Source: Rhizobium tumorigenes (GTDB lineage Bacteria; Pseudomonadota; Alphaproteobacteria; Rhizobiales; Rhizobiaceae). Taken from it: DNA of 64,000 nt. Shown here piece by piece: positions 48,927 to 58,489 of the stretch (the first letter of the stretch is position 1; each line of letters starts with the position of its first letter). The position numbers were made by a program, and so were the translations under genes. The notes beneath the pieces are model-generated. The model was given only the letters and a program-made list of their open reading frames with translations. It had not been told where the DNA came from and searched no databases. The stretch spans positions 806,001 to 870,000 of the forward strand of contig NZ_CP117255.1 in the NCBI RefSeq assembly GCF_003240565.2, read 5' to 3'.

Positions 48927-49208
48927 TTAATGGTCAGTCTCCGGCGTGGATTGCTGGGACGCGGCCATTTGCTGGATATCTTTCAAAAATTCTTCAGCCG
49001 TCTCGTACTCGTAGACGCGACCATTTTCGATGTCATCGATGCCCTCTTGGATCAGCCCCCGCAATCTCGCAACTTTCTCGTCACGTTTGCGCAGGAGCGC
49101 GAGTGCTTCGCGCAATACAGCGTCTGCATCCTGATAGGCGCCGGTCTCGACCTGCTCGTCAACGAAGGCCTGCTCTCTCGAGTCCAGTCGAATGGTCGCC
49201 ATAGCCAT
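48927..49208 (-). CDS. ParD-family antitoxin
   Basis: The 93-residue protein begins MAMATIRLDSREQAFVDEQV, a ribbon-helix-helix DNA-binding head. The region ADAVLREALALLRKRDEKVA and an acidic toxin-binding tail (GRVYEYETAEEFLKDI) follow. It would neutralise the adjacent toxin and autoregulate. It lies 42 bp downstream of alr. Confidence 0.88.
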   Translation of the reverse strand: MAMATIRLDSREQAFVDEQVETGAYQDADAVLREALALLRKRDEKVARLRGLIQEGIDDIENGRVYEYETAEEFLKDIQQMAASQQSTPETDH

Positions 49209-49250
49209 CTCCCAATGTTCTGCTTTTATACCGCAGCCCCCCTTGGAATG

Positions 49251-50417
49251 CTACTCCTCGACCAGATACCGCCGCTGGTGGCGGAGGCCCATGCTGGTGA
49301 GCATTTCGTAGCCGATCGTGCCGGCGGCGCGGGCAGCATCGTCGACGAGGACATTGCTGCCGAACAGTTCCACGTAGTCGCCGGCCCGAACGAGCCCGTC
49401 CGGCAGGTCGGTGATGTCGAATATCGTCAGGTCCATGGTGATACGGCCGGCGACGGGCACGCGATGGCCGGCGATGAAGCCATGGCCGGCGGCAATCCCT
49501 GTCTGGCGCAACGGCACGCCGCCGCTGGACTGGCTACGCATGTAGCCGTCCGCATAGCCGGCGCATACAACCGCCAATGTGCTGTCGCGCGTCAACTGCA
49601 TGGCGCGGCCGTAGCTGACGGCTTCGCCGGCCTTGACTTGCCGCACCTGCAGCACCCGGGCCTCTGCTGTGGCGACCGGGCGCATCGGATTGGCAACGCC
49701 TGGTACCGCTTCGCCGCCATAGAGCGCGATACCGGGACGGGTCAGGTCGAAATGGTATTCCGGGCCAAGAAAAATGCCGGCCGAGGCCGACAGGCTCGAT
49801 TCGATACCTTCGAAGGCGCGGCTAACCTCACGAAATGAATCGAGCTGCTGCCGGTTCATCGGCGAGGCTGGATCGTCGCCGCAGGCAAGGTGGCTGATCA
49901 CCAGCACCGGTGAAAAGCTGGCGGGACGGGACACGTCGTCGGCGAGCGCCATCGCTTCCGGGACCGTCAGGCCTAGCCGGTTGAAGCCGGTATCGACCTG
50001 CAATGCGCAAGGATATTCGCCATAGTCGGACACAACTGCCATCCAGAAAGCCAGTTGCTCCTCGGATGATATGATTGGAACCAGATCGTTTTCGAAAAAC
50101 AGCCGCTGCATGCCCGGCCAGATTCCGGCAAGCACGAAGATGCGGGCATCTGGCGCATAGAGCCGCAGCGTCACGCCTTCCTCGACTGTTGCGACGAAAA
50201 AATCGCGGGCTCCGGCGATGTAAAGGGTTTCGCCGACCTCCTCGATGCCGAGGCCATAGGCATCTGCCTTGACGACAGCGGCGGTACGGGCGCGACCGGA
50301 TCGCCGGGCCATGTCCTGCCAGTTGGCGACCAATGCCCCCAGATCGACCGTCAGCCGCAGGCCGGCGGCGTCAAAGGCATCGAGTTCGTCGTCGAAGTCT
50401 TCGGAAAGGTCGGTCAT
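49251..50417 (-). CDS. alr: alanine racemase
   Basis: The 388-residue enzyme has the PLP lysine K50 in AAVVKADAYGLG and the catalytic tyrosine in AGYADGYMRSQSS. A C-terminal beta domain follows. It makes D-alanine for peptidoglycan. It is the upstream gene of the ParD/ParE/radA series, and dnaB lies 105 bp upstream on the same strand, a common alr-dnaB pairing. Confidence 0.96.
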   Translation of the reverse strand: MTDLSEDFDDELDAFDAAGLRLTVDLGALVANWQDMARRSGRARTAAVVKADAYGLGIEEVGETLYIAGARDFFVATVEEGVTLRLYAPDARIFVLAGIWPGMQRLFFENDLVPIISSEEQLAFWMAVVSDYGEYPCALQVDTGFNRLGLTVPEAMALADDVSRPASFSPVLVISHLACGDDPASPMNRQQLDSFREVSRAFEGIESSLSASAGIFLGPEYHFDLTRPGIALYGGEAVPGVANPMRPVATAEARVLQVRQVKAGEAVSYGRAMQLTRDSTLAVVCAGYADGYMRSQSSGGVPLRQTGIAAGHGFIAGHRVPVAGRITMDLTIFDITDLPDGLVRAGDYVELFGSNVLVDDAARAAGTIGYEMLTSMGLRHQRRYLVEE

Positions 50418-50522
50418 GAAACCTCAATAGAATTGGCCGGAGAGAAATGTCCGCGACCATGATAGAGCCGATTCAGGTTGAAATGAAGACAGCCCCCGCT
50501 GCCAATCCCGCATCGCCTGGCG

Positions 50523-52028
50523 TCAATGCTCTTCGTACGGCGTGAACGACGAATCCGCGAGATCTGCGAAGCGCGTGAACTCGGCCTGGAAGGCGAGCTT
50601 CACGGTGCCGGTCGGTCCATGGCGCTGCTTCGAGATGATAACGTCGGCGGTGCCCTTGACCTTCTCGAACAGCTGTTCCCATTCATTGTATTTAGGGTCG
50701 GCCGGATCGCGGGGCTCCTGGTTCTTGACGTAATATTCCTCGCGATAGACGAACAGCACGACGTCGGCGTCCTGCTCGATCGAGCCCGACTCGCGAAGGT
50801 CGGAGAGCTGCGGCCGCTTGTCGTCGCGGTTTTCCACCTGACGCGACAGCTGCGACAGGGCGATGATCGGCACGTTCAGTTCCTTGCCGAGCGCCTTCAG
50901 GCCGGTAGTGATCTGGGTCACTTCCTGCACGCGGTTCTCACCCGATTTGCCCGAGCCGGTCATCAGCTGGATATAGTCGATGACCAGCACGTCGAGGCCC
51001 CGTTGGCGCTTCAGGCGGCGGGCGCGGGCGGCGAGCTGGGCAATCGAGATACCACCTGTCTGGTCGATGAACAAAGGCACCTTCTGCATCATCATCGAGC
51101 AGGCGACCAGCTTTTCGAAATCGGCATCGTTGATGTCGCCACGTCGGATTTTCGACGAGGACACTTCCGTCTGCTCAGAGATGATGCGGGTCGCCAGCTG
51201 TTCGGACGACATTTCCAGCGAATAAAAACCGACGACGCCGCCGTTCTTCGCCTTGGTCGAGCCGTCTGCCTGCACTTCGCCCTCGTAGGCGGCGGCGATG
51301 TTATAGGCGATGTTGGTGGCGAGCGACGTCTTGCCCATGCCCGGACGTCCGGCCAGCACGATCAAGTCCGAGCGCTGCAGTCCGCCCATCTTGCTGTCGA
51401 GCGAATGGATGCCGGTGGAGATGCCCGAAAGCCCGCCATCTCGCTCCTTGGCGACGGCAGCCATGTCGATTGCCATGGCGACGGCATCGTTGAAGGCCTG
51501 GAAGCCGCCGTCGTAGCGACCGTTTTCAGCGAGTTCGAACAGCCGGCGCTCGGTGTCCTCGATCTGGCTTTGCGGCGGCATATCCAGCGGTGCGTCATAG
51601 GCGATGTTGACGACGTCCTCGCCAATGGTGATCAGCGCGCGACGCAGGGCGAGGTCGTAGATGGCACGACCGTAGTCTTCGGCATTGATGATCGACACGG
51701 CCTCGGCGGCAAGGCGCGCAAGATACTGCGCCACCGTCATGTCGCCGACCTTCTCGTCGGCCTTCAGGAAGGTCTTGATGGTCACCGGGTTGGCGATCTT
51801 GCCCATGCGGATAATGTCGCCGGCAACCTCGAAAATCCTGCGATGCAGCGGCTCGTAGAGATGCACGGGCTTCAGGAAGTCCGAGACGCGGTAATAGGCG
51901 TCGTTGTTGACGAGAATTGCGCCCAGCAGCGCCTGCTCCGCCTCGATGTTGTTCGGGGCTTCACGGTAATGTTGTTCGGCGGGAGCAAGTGCTGCGCTCT
52001 TGCGACCTGCGTCGTTCATCACATCCAT
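50523..52028 (-). CDS. dnaB: replicative DNA helicase
   Basis: The 501-residue helicase has an N-terminal helical domain (NNIEAEQALLGAILVNNDAY), Walker A GRPGMGKTSLATN, and DVLVIDYIQLM (Walker B). The arginine-finger region SIEQDADVVLFVYREEYY follows. No intein is present. The ATG follows GGAG. It unwinds DNA at the replication fork. Confidence 0.97.
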   Translation of the reverse strand: MDVMNDAGRKSAALAPAEQHYREAPNNIEAEQALLGAILVNNDAYYRVSDFLKPVHLYEPLHRRIFEVAGDIIRMGKIANPVTIKTFLKADEKVGDMTVAQYLARLAAEAVSIINAEDYGRAIYDLALRRALITIGEDVVNIAYDAPLDMPPQSQIEDTERRLFELAENGRYDGGFQAFNDAVAMAIDMAAVAKERDGGLSGISTGIHSLDSKMGGLQRSDLIVLAGRPGMGKTSLATNIAYNIAAAYEGEVQADGSTKAKNGGVVGFYSLEMSSEQLATRIISEQTEVSSSKIRRGDINDADFEKLVACSMMMQKVPLFIDQTGGISIAQLAARARRLKRQRGLDVLVIDYIQLMTGSGKSGENRVQEVTQITTGLKALGKELNVPIIALSQLSRQVENRDDKRPQLSDLRESGSIEQDADVVLFVYREEYYVKNQEPRDPADPKYNEWEQLFEKVKGTADVIISKQRHGPTGTVKLAFQAEFTRFADLADSSFTPYEEH

Positions 52029-52337
52029 CTCGATCTCCTACCTTCACTTCGCGGTGGTGTTCGACCCTGCGGCCTTGGGCGTCAAGGCCGTTCGGCCGAT
52101 AATGCACCCGGCATGGGTGATTCGTCCGTCCTATGCCCGTTGTCCACAGGGCCACAAAAAAGCGTGCAATCTTTGTATTTGCCGCTTGCTCCGCATGGAG
52201 GGCCCGACTCACCCGTGCCGGAGGGCAAATTAGACTGTTTGACTTTTGTCTGTCTTCGAACGCGACACAGCCGTCGCTTGAAAAGATGATAGAAGCCGGT
52301 AATCTGACAGCCCTCAGAGCAAGACAAAGCGTGAAAC
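52029..52337. other. divergent intergenic region between dnaB and marR
   Basis: This 309-bp gap holds the start signals of both genes. On the right, TTGACT (52239-52244) is a -35-like site within a GACT/GTC-rich stretch that may hold a MarR operator; no good -10 follows. No gene is seen. Confidence 0.4.
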
Positions 52338-52790
52338 ATGCCCGACAAAGCGACGAGCCGTGAATTCTTCGATGAGCTTTCTGCTTTCAACAGGAAGTTG
52401 CGGGCGGGGTTCGATGCTCTCGTTCGCAAGCGCGGCATGACGCTTGCCCGCGCCCGCGTGTTTTTTGCACTGGCCAAGAAGGACGGTATCAACCAGCGCG
52501 AGCTGGCCGAGCTTCTGGAGCTCGAAACGCCGACCCTGGTGCGCATTCTCGACGCCATGGAAGGCCAGAAGTTTATCGAGCGTCGCGCCGTCGAGACCGA
52601 CCGTCGCGCCAAGCAGATCCACACCACCGAGGCCGGAAAGGTCATCGCCATCGAGATCGACGCGCTGGCAGCGCGGGTCCGCGCCGATATCCTCGAGGGC
52701 ATATCCGATGCGGATCGGGCGACTGCGCTTAAGGTGATCCGCACAATGGCTGCAAACCTGCCGAACATCGGCAAAGACGAGGTAGCTTGA
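52338..52790 (+). CDS. MarR family transcriptional regulator
   Basis: The 150-residue protein has the MarR winged helix: ARVFFALAKKDGINQRELAE, LELETPTLVRILDAMEGQKF, and a beta wing RRAVETDRRAKQIHTT. It should repress its own operon and release on ligand binding. Its stop overlaps the next gene's start, and the following genes form an export pump, so it resembles EmrR. Confidence 0.92.
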   Translation: MPDKATSREFFDELSAFNRKLRAGFDALVRKRGMTLARARVFFALAKKDGINQRELAELLELETPTLVRILDAMEGQKFIERRAVETDRRAKQIHTTEAGKVIAIEIDALAARVRADILEGISDADRATALKVIRTMAANLPNIGKDEVA

Positions 52791-54448
52791 GCGCCGCTGA
52801 CGCCACCGGCGGAGACACAGCAGCTGGTGCTGCCAGCAATCCGGCAGCGTCGCCAGCAGCAGCCGATCCACCGGCGATGCCGGGATGGAAGGCACTCTGC
52901 TACATGCTGTCCTCAGTGATGTTCTTCCTGACGCAGGGGCTGGGGATGAACCTCGCGCTTGCCAACCTCACCCAGATCCAGGGCAGCATTGCCGCGACGA
53001 CAACCGAATCCGCCTGGCTTTCGGCCGCCTACATGGCGCCGAATGTCAGCTTGGCGATTTTCCTGGTCAAGATCCGCATGCAGTACGGTGTGCGCAACTT
53101 CGCCGAGATCAGCATCATCGGCTTCGTCGTCGCCTCGCTGCTCAATCTCTTCGTCTCGGACCTGCAATCGGCAATCATCGTCCGCTTTCTCAGCGGCATC
53201 GCCGCGGCGCCATTGTCGACGCTGGGCTTTCTCTACATGCTCGAAGCTTTCCCACCGGCAAAAAAACTGACCGTGGGCCTCAGCCTGGCGATGATGAACA
53301 CGACGCTGGCAGCACCGATCACGCGGCTGGTGTCGCCGACGCTCCTTGATTTCGGTGAGTGGCGAGGTCTCTACACGCTGGAAATGGGGCTCGCGCTTTT
53401 AGTGATGCCGATCATCTATCTGCTGCCGCTGACCGCCCCGCCGCGGGTCAAGATTATCAACTTCGGCGATATCGTCGTCTACCTTCTGGTCGCTATCGGC
53501 TTCGGCTGTCTCGCCGTCGTTTTATCCGTCGGCCGGCTCTACTGGTGGCTGGAGGTGCCATGGCTCGGCGTTGTCCTCGCCGTCAGCATCGCGACGCTGG
53601 TGGTGGCGGTGGTCATCGATCTCGACCGAACGACGCCGCTCATCGATATCCGCTGGCTTCTGACGTGGCCGAACGTGCGCCTGACCATCGTGCTGCTCGT
53701 CTTCCGCATGATCGCGGCCGAGCAGAACTCGATCCTGCTGATCTACTACCAGAATATCGGTCTGCTCTACGATCAGCTGCAGATGCTCTACACCATCATC
53801 CTGGTGTTTTCGCTCGTAGGCGGACTGACCTGCGCGGCCCTGATGAATGTCGGCTACACTTGGCAGATCCAGATGATCGCGTTGCCGATGATGATCGCAG
53901 CCGCCTTCATGGACAGCCAGGTGACAAGTCTGACGCGTCCCGAGCAGATGTATCTAAGCCAGGCGCTGATGTCGGCCGGCATCACGCTCTTCCTGCCGCC
54001 GGCACTATCGCCCGGATTCCGCGCCGCGCTTTCCAAGGGGCCGTTCTATCTGGTGACCTTCTTTGTCATCTTTCTTTTTACCCAGAGCATCGGCTCGCTC
54101 ATGGGGACTGCCTTCTATGGCACGCTGATTACCATCCGCGAGAAATTCCACTCGAGCGTTCTGGTCGAGCACGTTCTTCTTACCGATCCGATCGTTGCCC
54201 AGCGGGCGGCGCAGCTTTCGGCCTCCTACGGCAAGGTCATCACCGATTCGCGCCTGTTGAACGGCGAGGGGCTCACGCTGCTTGGCGCCCAGGTCACGCG
54301 CGAGGCCTACAGCCTTGCCTTCGGTGATGCTTTCTTCGTGGCCGGGGTGATTGCAGTCATGGCATTTGTCGTATTGATCGCAAATCGGCTGATCGCCTTC
54401 ATCCGCACAAAACCGGCGGATGCGCCGACCATCGCATCCGCGACCTAA
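52787..54448 (+). CDS. major facilitator superfamily drug transporter (EmrB-like)
   Basis: The 553-residue protein has an alanine-rich 30-residue head and then about 12 to 14 transmembrane helices. The head includes MFFLTQGLGMNLALANLTQI, and the conserved loop KIRMQYGVR stands where the MFS motif A usually lies. TTG 52787 overlaps the marR stop and follows GAGG; an ATG 30 codons on is the alternative. It lies between a MarR regulator and a membrane fusion protein, so it is an efflux pump of unknown substrate. Confidence 0.88.
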   Translation: MSAADATGGDTAAGAASNPAASPAAADPPAMPGWKALCYMLSSVMFFLTQGLGMNLALANLTQIQGSIAATTTESAWLSAAYMAPNVSLAIFLVKIRMQYGVRNFAEISIIGFVVASLLNLFVSDLQSAIIVRFLSGIAAAPLSTLGFLYMLEAFPPAKKLTVGLSLAMMNTTLAAPITRLVSPTLLDFGEWRGLYTLEMGLALLVMPIIYLLPLTAPPRVKIINFGDIVVYLLVAIGFGCLAVVLSVGRLYWWLEVPWLGVVLAVSIATLVVAVVIDLDRTTPLIDIRWLLTWPNVRLTIVLLVFRMIAAEQNSILLIYYQNIGLLYDQLQMLYTIILVFSLVGGLTCAALMNVGYTWQIQMIALPMMIAAAFMDSQVTSLTRPEQMYLSQALMSAGITLFLPPALSPGFRAALSKGPFYLVTFFVIFLFTQSIGSLMGTAFYGTLITIREKFHSSVLVEHVLLTDPIVAQRAAQLSASYGKVITDSRLLNGEGLTLLGAQVTREAYSLAFGDAFFVAGVIAVMAFVVLIANRLIAFIRTKPADAPTIASAT

Positions 54449-54461
54449 GGAACGCTGCACC

Positions 54462-55514
54462 ATGTCCAGGCTTGTCCGATCTCCTATCGAAGTGGTTGCC
54501 GTCCTTGCCGGCATCGGCGGTATCATGCTGGTTCTCTACGCTTGGCACCTGCCACCCTTCAGGACCTCGGTGGCAACTACGGACGATGCCTATGTCAAAG
54601 GTTACGTAACGGTCATTAGCCCGCAGGTCAGCGGCTACGTCACCGACGTTCGCGTCAAGGACTACGAGAGCGTCAAGCAGGGTGAGGTGCTGGCCAGGAT
54701 CGACGATCGCATCTACCAGCAGAAACTCGCCCAGGCGAGCGCCAACCGCGACGGCCAGAAGGCGGCACTCGCCAATTCCCGCCAGCAGGAACTGGTGGCC
54801 CGCGCCGAGATCGCCTCGAGCCGGGCGGCAGTCGATAGCGTGCAGGCGGGGCTGACACGTGCGCAGCTCGCCTGGGAGCGCGTCGAGACGCTTGTCCAGA
54901 AAGGCGTGTCGACGACCAGCGACGCCGAGACCGCCCAGGCGACGCTCGACCAGGCAAAGGCTGCGGTCAACCAGGCGCTGGCAGCCGTCGAGGTCTCGCG
55001 GCAGAACCTGACGACGATCATCGTCAACCGCGCGTCGCTTGAGGCAGGCGTTGCCGGCGCAGAGGCTGCGATGCAGCAGGCGTCCATCGATCTGCAGAAT
55101 GCCACAATCATGGCGCCGAGGTCGGGCAGGCTAGGTGAAATCGGCGTCCGGTTGGGCCAATACGTGACGGCAGGCACACAATTGCTGGCGCTCGTGCCCG
55201 AAGACACCTGGGTCATCGCCAATTTCAAGGAAACGCAGCTCGATGGCATGCAGGTCGGCCAGCCCGTGGCGATTTCCGTCGACGCCTTCGGCCACCGCCG
55301 GCTGAATGGTCACATCCAGAGTTTCTCGCCAGCTGCCGGCTCCGAGTTCGCGGTGATCAAGCCCGACAACGCCACCGGTAATTTCACCAAGGTAGCCCAG
55401 CGCGTGGGCGTCCGCGTGACGATCGACCCCGGCCAGCCGGAAGCCGCCAATCTAGCCCCCGGCCTCTCCGTCGTCGTCTCCATCGACAAGGCATCCAGGC
55501 CGGACGCGAATTAG
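54462..55514 (+). CDS. HlyD/EmrA-family membrane fusion protein
   Basis: The 350-residue protein has one N-terminal membrane anchor (about 10-27) and the lipoyl-like VATTDDAYVKGYVTVISPQV. A long coiled-coil hairpin spans about residues 90-220, followed by a beta barrel (NFKETQLDGMQVGQPV). It links the MFS pump to an outer-membrane channel. ATG 54462 follows AAGGAA. No TolC-like gene is in the window. Confidence 0.92.
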   Translation: MSRLVRSPIEVVAVLAGIGGIMLVLYAWHLPPFRTSVATTDDAYVKGYVTVISPQVSGYVTDVRVKDYESVKQGEVLARIDDRIYQQKLAQASANRDGQKAALANSRQQELVARAEIASSRAAVDSVQAGLTRAQLAWERVETLVQKGVSTTSDAETAQATLDQAKAAVNQALAAVEVSRQNLTTIIVNRASLEAGVAGAEAAMQQASIDLQNATIMAPRSGRLGEIGVRLGQYVTAGTQLLALVPEDTWVIANFKETQLDGMQVGQPVAISVDAFGHRRLNGHIQSFSPAAGSEFAVIKPDNATGNFTKVAQRVGVRVTIDPGQPEAANLAPGLSVVVSIDKASRPDAN

Positions 55515-55532
55515 GCCTGAGGCCACAAAACG

Positions 55533-55561
55533 CAAAAAGCCCGGATCGCGAGATCCGGGCT
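55533..55561 (-). terminator. terminator of the rpsF-rplI operon
   Basis: On the minus strand, AGCCCGGATC pairs with GATCCGGGCT and TTTTTGCG follows, about 30 bp after the rplI stop. Confidence 0.9.
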
Positions 55562-55590
55562 CAAACGCCGCCGTGAAGCGAAAGCGGTGA

Positions 55591-56166
55591 CTATTCGTCG
55601 TCGCGGTTGCCGTCGGCATCCGGGTCGAAGAAGTCTTCTGGACGCAGGGCATTTTCGTCAACGCCGTAGATGGCGTCGGCCGAAGTGAGGGTTTCACCCT
55701 GCTTCTGGCGTTCGGCTTCTTCGATTGAACGGGCAACGTTCAGTTCGATGGCGATTTCGACTTCGCCATGCAGGGCCAGCGTAACGCTGTGCAGGCCGAT
55801 GGTCTTGATCGGTGTGTTCAGTTCGACCTGGCTGCGGCCGATGTTGAAGCCTTCGGCAGCAAGGATGTCGACGACGTCGCGGGCAGCGACCGAGCCGTAG
55901 AGCTGGCCGGTTTCGCCTGCAGAGCGGACGACGTTGAAGGACTTGCCTTCGAGAACGTCGGCAACCTTCTGGGCTTCGCTCTTGCGCTCCAGGTTACGGG
56001 CTTCGAGCGTCGAACGCTCGGCTTCGAAACGGGTCTTGTTGGCAGCGTTGGCGCGAAGTGCCTTGCCGAGCGGCAGCAGGTAGTTACGGGCGAAGCCGTC
56101 GCGGACTTTTACGGTCTCGCCCATCTGGCCGAGCTTGGGAACGCGTTCGAGAAGAATGACTTGCAT
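55591..56166 (-). CDS. rplI: ribosomal protein bL9
   Basis: The 191-residue protein begins [20 protein letters not shown] and has [17 protein letters not shown], the bL9 signature. It is longer than the E. coli protein because of an acidic/low-complexity C-terminal tail (DADGNRDDE end). It is the last gene of the rpsF-rpsR-DUF2232-rplI set and has a terminator. Confidence 0.97.
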   Translation of the reverse strand: MQVILLERVPKLGQMGETVKVRDGFARNYLLPLGKALRANAANKTRFEAERSTLEARNLERKSEAQKVADVLEGKSFNVVRSAGETGQLYGSVAARDVVDILAAEGFNIGRSQVELNTPIKTIGLHSVTLALHGEVEIAIELNVARSIEEAERQKQGETLTSADAIYGVDENALRPEDFFDPDADGNRDDE

Positions 56167-56184
56167 CGTGGTATCCTTTCAATG

Positions 56185-57186
56185 TCAGGTTTTTGGATCG
56201 GGTTTGTTCGAGGCATTCGCATCCTTGTTCGGGGTCAGTGCGATAGCCTTGCGGGTATCGGACAAGCCTAGAACGAGGATGAAGAAGATTGGCAGCACCA
56301 TGGTGGCCGCCAGATAGCAGAGGATAAGGACCGGCAGTTGCCAGTCCTTGCCGCGGGTCTTGAAGTGGAGCGTCGAGAAGCCTGCGAGCACAAAGCCGGC
56401 GCCGAATGCTCCGAATACGGTTGCGCCGACCATGGCAAGAATCCCGCCCGCAAAACAGGCAACCAGGCCGGCTAGAAAGATGAAGATCGCATTGCGGTTC
56501 ATCCTGAGCGCCGAAGGCACATCCTCGCGCGGCCGGAAATTGCGGCCCGAGGCGGTGACGATCCGGGTGGCAATGTAGTAGGCGGCAAACAGCATGATGA
56601 CCCAGATGGCGGCCTGCAGGGCCGGCAGCATCAGGACGATCAGCGATTTGGTCTGGGCGGTGGCATCCGGGTCCGGCTGGAACGAAGGCTCCTGGGTCGA
56701 AAGCGCAGTCATCAGCGCATCGACCATCTTGTCGGTGAGCTCGGGTCCGTAGCCGATCATCACGCCGACGGCGATGACGCCGATGGTGACGAGCCCGCAG
56801 AGCTGTACCACCATGTCCGACAGTGGATACCAGGCCATCAGGTGGTCCGGTCCGCCGATTTCATCTGCCGGCCGCGCCAGGTTCGCCAGATGGCTGATCC
56901 AGCCGGCCGGAACCAGCGTCACCAGCGCCATGACGAAGGCAAACGATGGCGATATGGCGACCGCGCCGAGCACGAAGGCGGTGACGATCGAGACGATGGC
57001 GGCAATATTTCCCCAGCCGAGGCCCGCGATCAGAATGGGGAGGGCGGAGGCGGCATAGAGGACGGCACTGAAAGACGGCTGCGCATTCGCACCCAGCACA
57101 AGCAGGGTCGCGGTAATGCCGGCGAGCACGCCGGTCAAAAGCAGTCTGGAATTCAAGGTCTTCAAGTCGCTGTCCTGCTTGTTCAA
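56185..57186 (-). CDS. DUF2232 membrane protein
   Basis: The 333-residue protein has about eight transmembrane helices, starting LLLTGVLAGITATLLVLGAN and including GPDHLMAWYPLSDMV. Members of DUF2232 often lie between rpsR and rplI in Alphaproteobacteria; the role is unknown. The TTG start has no clear ribosome site; no nearby ATG gives a better fit. Confidence 0.85.
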   Translation of the reverse strand: MNKQDSDLKTLNSRLLLTGVLAGITATLLVLGANAQPSFSAVLYAASALPILIAGLGWGNIAAIVSIVTAFVLGAVAISPSFAFVMALVTLVPAGWISHLANLARPADEIGGPDHLMAWYPLSDMVVQLCGLVTIGVIAVGVMIGYGPELTDKMVDALMTALSTQEPSFQPDPDATAQTKSLIVLMLPALQAAIWVIMLFAAYYIATRIVTASGRNFRPREDVPSALRMNRNAIFIFLAGLVACFAGGILAMVGATVFGAFGAGFVLAGFSTLHFKTRGKDWQLPVLILCYLAATMVLPIFFILVLGLSDTRKAIALTPNKDANASNKPDPKT

Positions 57187-57327
57187 GCAGTTAGAGGTTC
57201 GCCCTGAATAAAATCTCAGCAGCGCAGCCCCAACATGGGTTTCAAACGGTTTCGATCCACGCCCACCGTGGAAGGAAGAAGGGAAGGCATCGCTGCCTTC
57301 CCTCAGGTCTCGATCAGTCAGCCGCGA

Positions 57328-57579
57328 TTAAGCGACGACGTAAGGCAGCAGGCCGAGGAAACGGGCGCGCTTGATGGCCTGGGCCAGTTCGCGCTGCTTC
57401 TTCTGGGAAACGGCCGTGATACGCGAAGGAACGATCTTGCCGCGCTCGGAAATGTAGCGCTGCAGAAGGCGAACGTCCTTGTAGTCGATCCGCGGTGCGT
57501 TGGCGCCGGAGAACGGGCAGGTCTTGCGACGACGGTGGAACGGACGACGGACCTGCGAAGAGGAGGAAGCTTCAGACAT
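57328..57579 (-). CDS. rpsR: ribosomal protein bS18
   Basis: The 83-residue basic protein begins [20 protein letters not shown] and carries the bS18 signature [20 protein letters not shown] and [15 protein letters not shown]. It binds bS6 on the small subunit. It is 12 bp after rpsF. Confidence 0.97.
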   Translation of the reverse strand: MSEASSSSQVRRPFHRRRKTCPFSGANAPRIDYKDVRLLQRYISERGKIVPSRITAVSQKKQRELAQAIKRARFLGLLPYVVA

Positions 57580-57591
57580 ATTCAGATCTCC

Positions 57592-58041
57592 TTAAACGCG
57601 GTCTTCGCGCGGACGGCGCGGACGGTCTTCGCGATCACCACGATCCGGGCGAGGACCACGGTCGCCGAAGCCACCACGGTCCGGACGGTCGCCATCACGA
57701 CGCGGACGATCGTCACGGTCGCGCTTCTGCATCATGGCAGACGGGCCTTCCTCGTGCTTTTCGACGGCAATCGTCATGTAGCGCAGGACGTCTTCCGAGA
57801 TGCGCATCTGGCGTTCCATTTCCTGCACGGCGGCAGGAGGAGCGTCGATGTCCATCAGGGCGTAGTGAGCCTTGCGGTTCTTGTTGATGCGATAAGTCAG
57901 GGACTTGAGGCCCCAGTTCTCGATACGCCCGACTTTGCCACCGTTAGCTTCGATGACACCCTTGTACTGTTCTACGAGGGCATCAACCTGCTGCGCGGAA
58001 ACGTCCTGTCGGGCAAGGAATACATGTTCGTAAAGAGCCAT
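57592..58041 (-). CDS. rpsF: ribosomal protein bS6
   Basis: The 149-residue protein begins [20 protein letters not shown] and contains [20 protein letters not shown], the bS6 fold. It ends in a long arginine/aspartate-rich tail (about 105-149) not present in short bS6 proteins but usual in rhizobia. The leader just upstream can form a structure that covers its ribosome site. Confidence 0.97.
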   Translation of the reverse strand: MALYEHVFLARQDVSAQQVDALVEQYKGVIEANGGKVGRIENWGLKSLTYRINKNRKAHYALMDIDAPPAAVQEMERQMRISEDVLRYMTIAVEKHEEGPSAMMQKRDRDDRPRRDGDRPDRGGFGDRGPRPDRGDREDRPRRPREDRV

Positions 58042-58053
58042 GATGAGCTTTGC

Positions 58054-58133
58054 CTTTCTTGCGTTTGTGAAACCCGGTATCGGCGGCTAAGCCTCAACGA
58101 CTGCTCCTGTAAGGGGTTACCCCAGCAAGAAAG
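58054..58133 (-). promoter_or_regulatory. structured rpsF leader, candidate S6:S18 autoregulatory element
   Basis: On the minus strand CTTTCTTGC (58133-58125) is a perfect complement of GCAAGAAAG (58062-58054), enclosing 62 nt with smaller hairpins GGGGTAACCCC and GGCTTAGCC and a CCGATACCGGG segment. The 3' arm overlaps the GAAAGG ribosome site 11 nt before the rpsF ATG, so pairing would block it. S6:S18-binding rpsF leaders are known in other bacteria; identity with that family is inferred. Confidence 0.5.
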
Positions 58134-58322
58134 CGTTAATCCGAGACGGTCGAGAGCGGAGACACGGGAGGCTGGAACGCTTCCGTTCCGAACGATTTCC
58201 AAGGAAACCGGCCCTCCGTTCAGCCACCAGCCAGATGACCGGGTTTGCGAACACGGCGGCTTATACGGGATTCTCGGCGAAAGGCAAGGGAGAGGGGAAG
58301 GAATATGGTGAAGTAGCTGTGT

Positions 58323-58462
58323 CTCCTTCCCCCCGCCGAGGGAGAAGGTGGCCCCGAAGGGATCGGATGAGGGGGAGGTTGTTGCTCACGCGATGCACCC
58401 TATCCCGGGCGTCCCCCTCATCTGCCCTGGCGGGCATCTTCTCCCCGGCGGGGAGAAGATGG
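58323..58462. repeat. composite palindromic element between rpsF and the aldo/keto reductase gene
   Basis: The left unit (58323-58380) contains CCTTCCCCCCGCCGAGGGAG and ends GATGAGGGGGAGG. The right unit (58410-58462) runs CGTCCCCCTCATCTGCCC to CGGGGAGAAGATGG and is its inverted relative. The pair forms a long imperfect palindrome of a different sequence family from the one at 41181-41388. The adjoining rpsF promoter side (58134-58322) holds no gene. Confidence 0.75.
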
Positions 58463-58489
58463 AGGCAAGCCGCCCGCGCAACAAATCCC

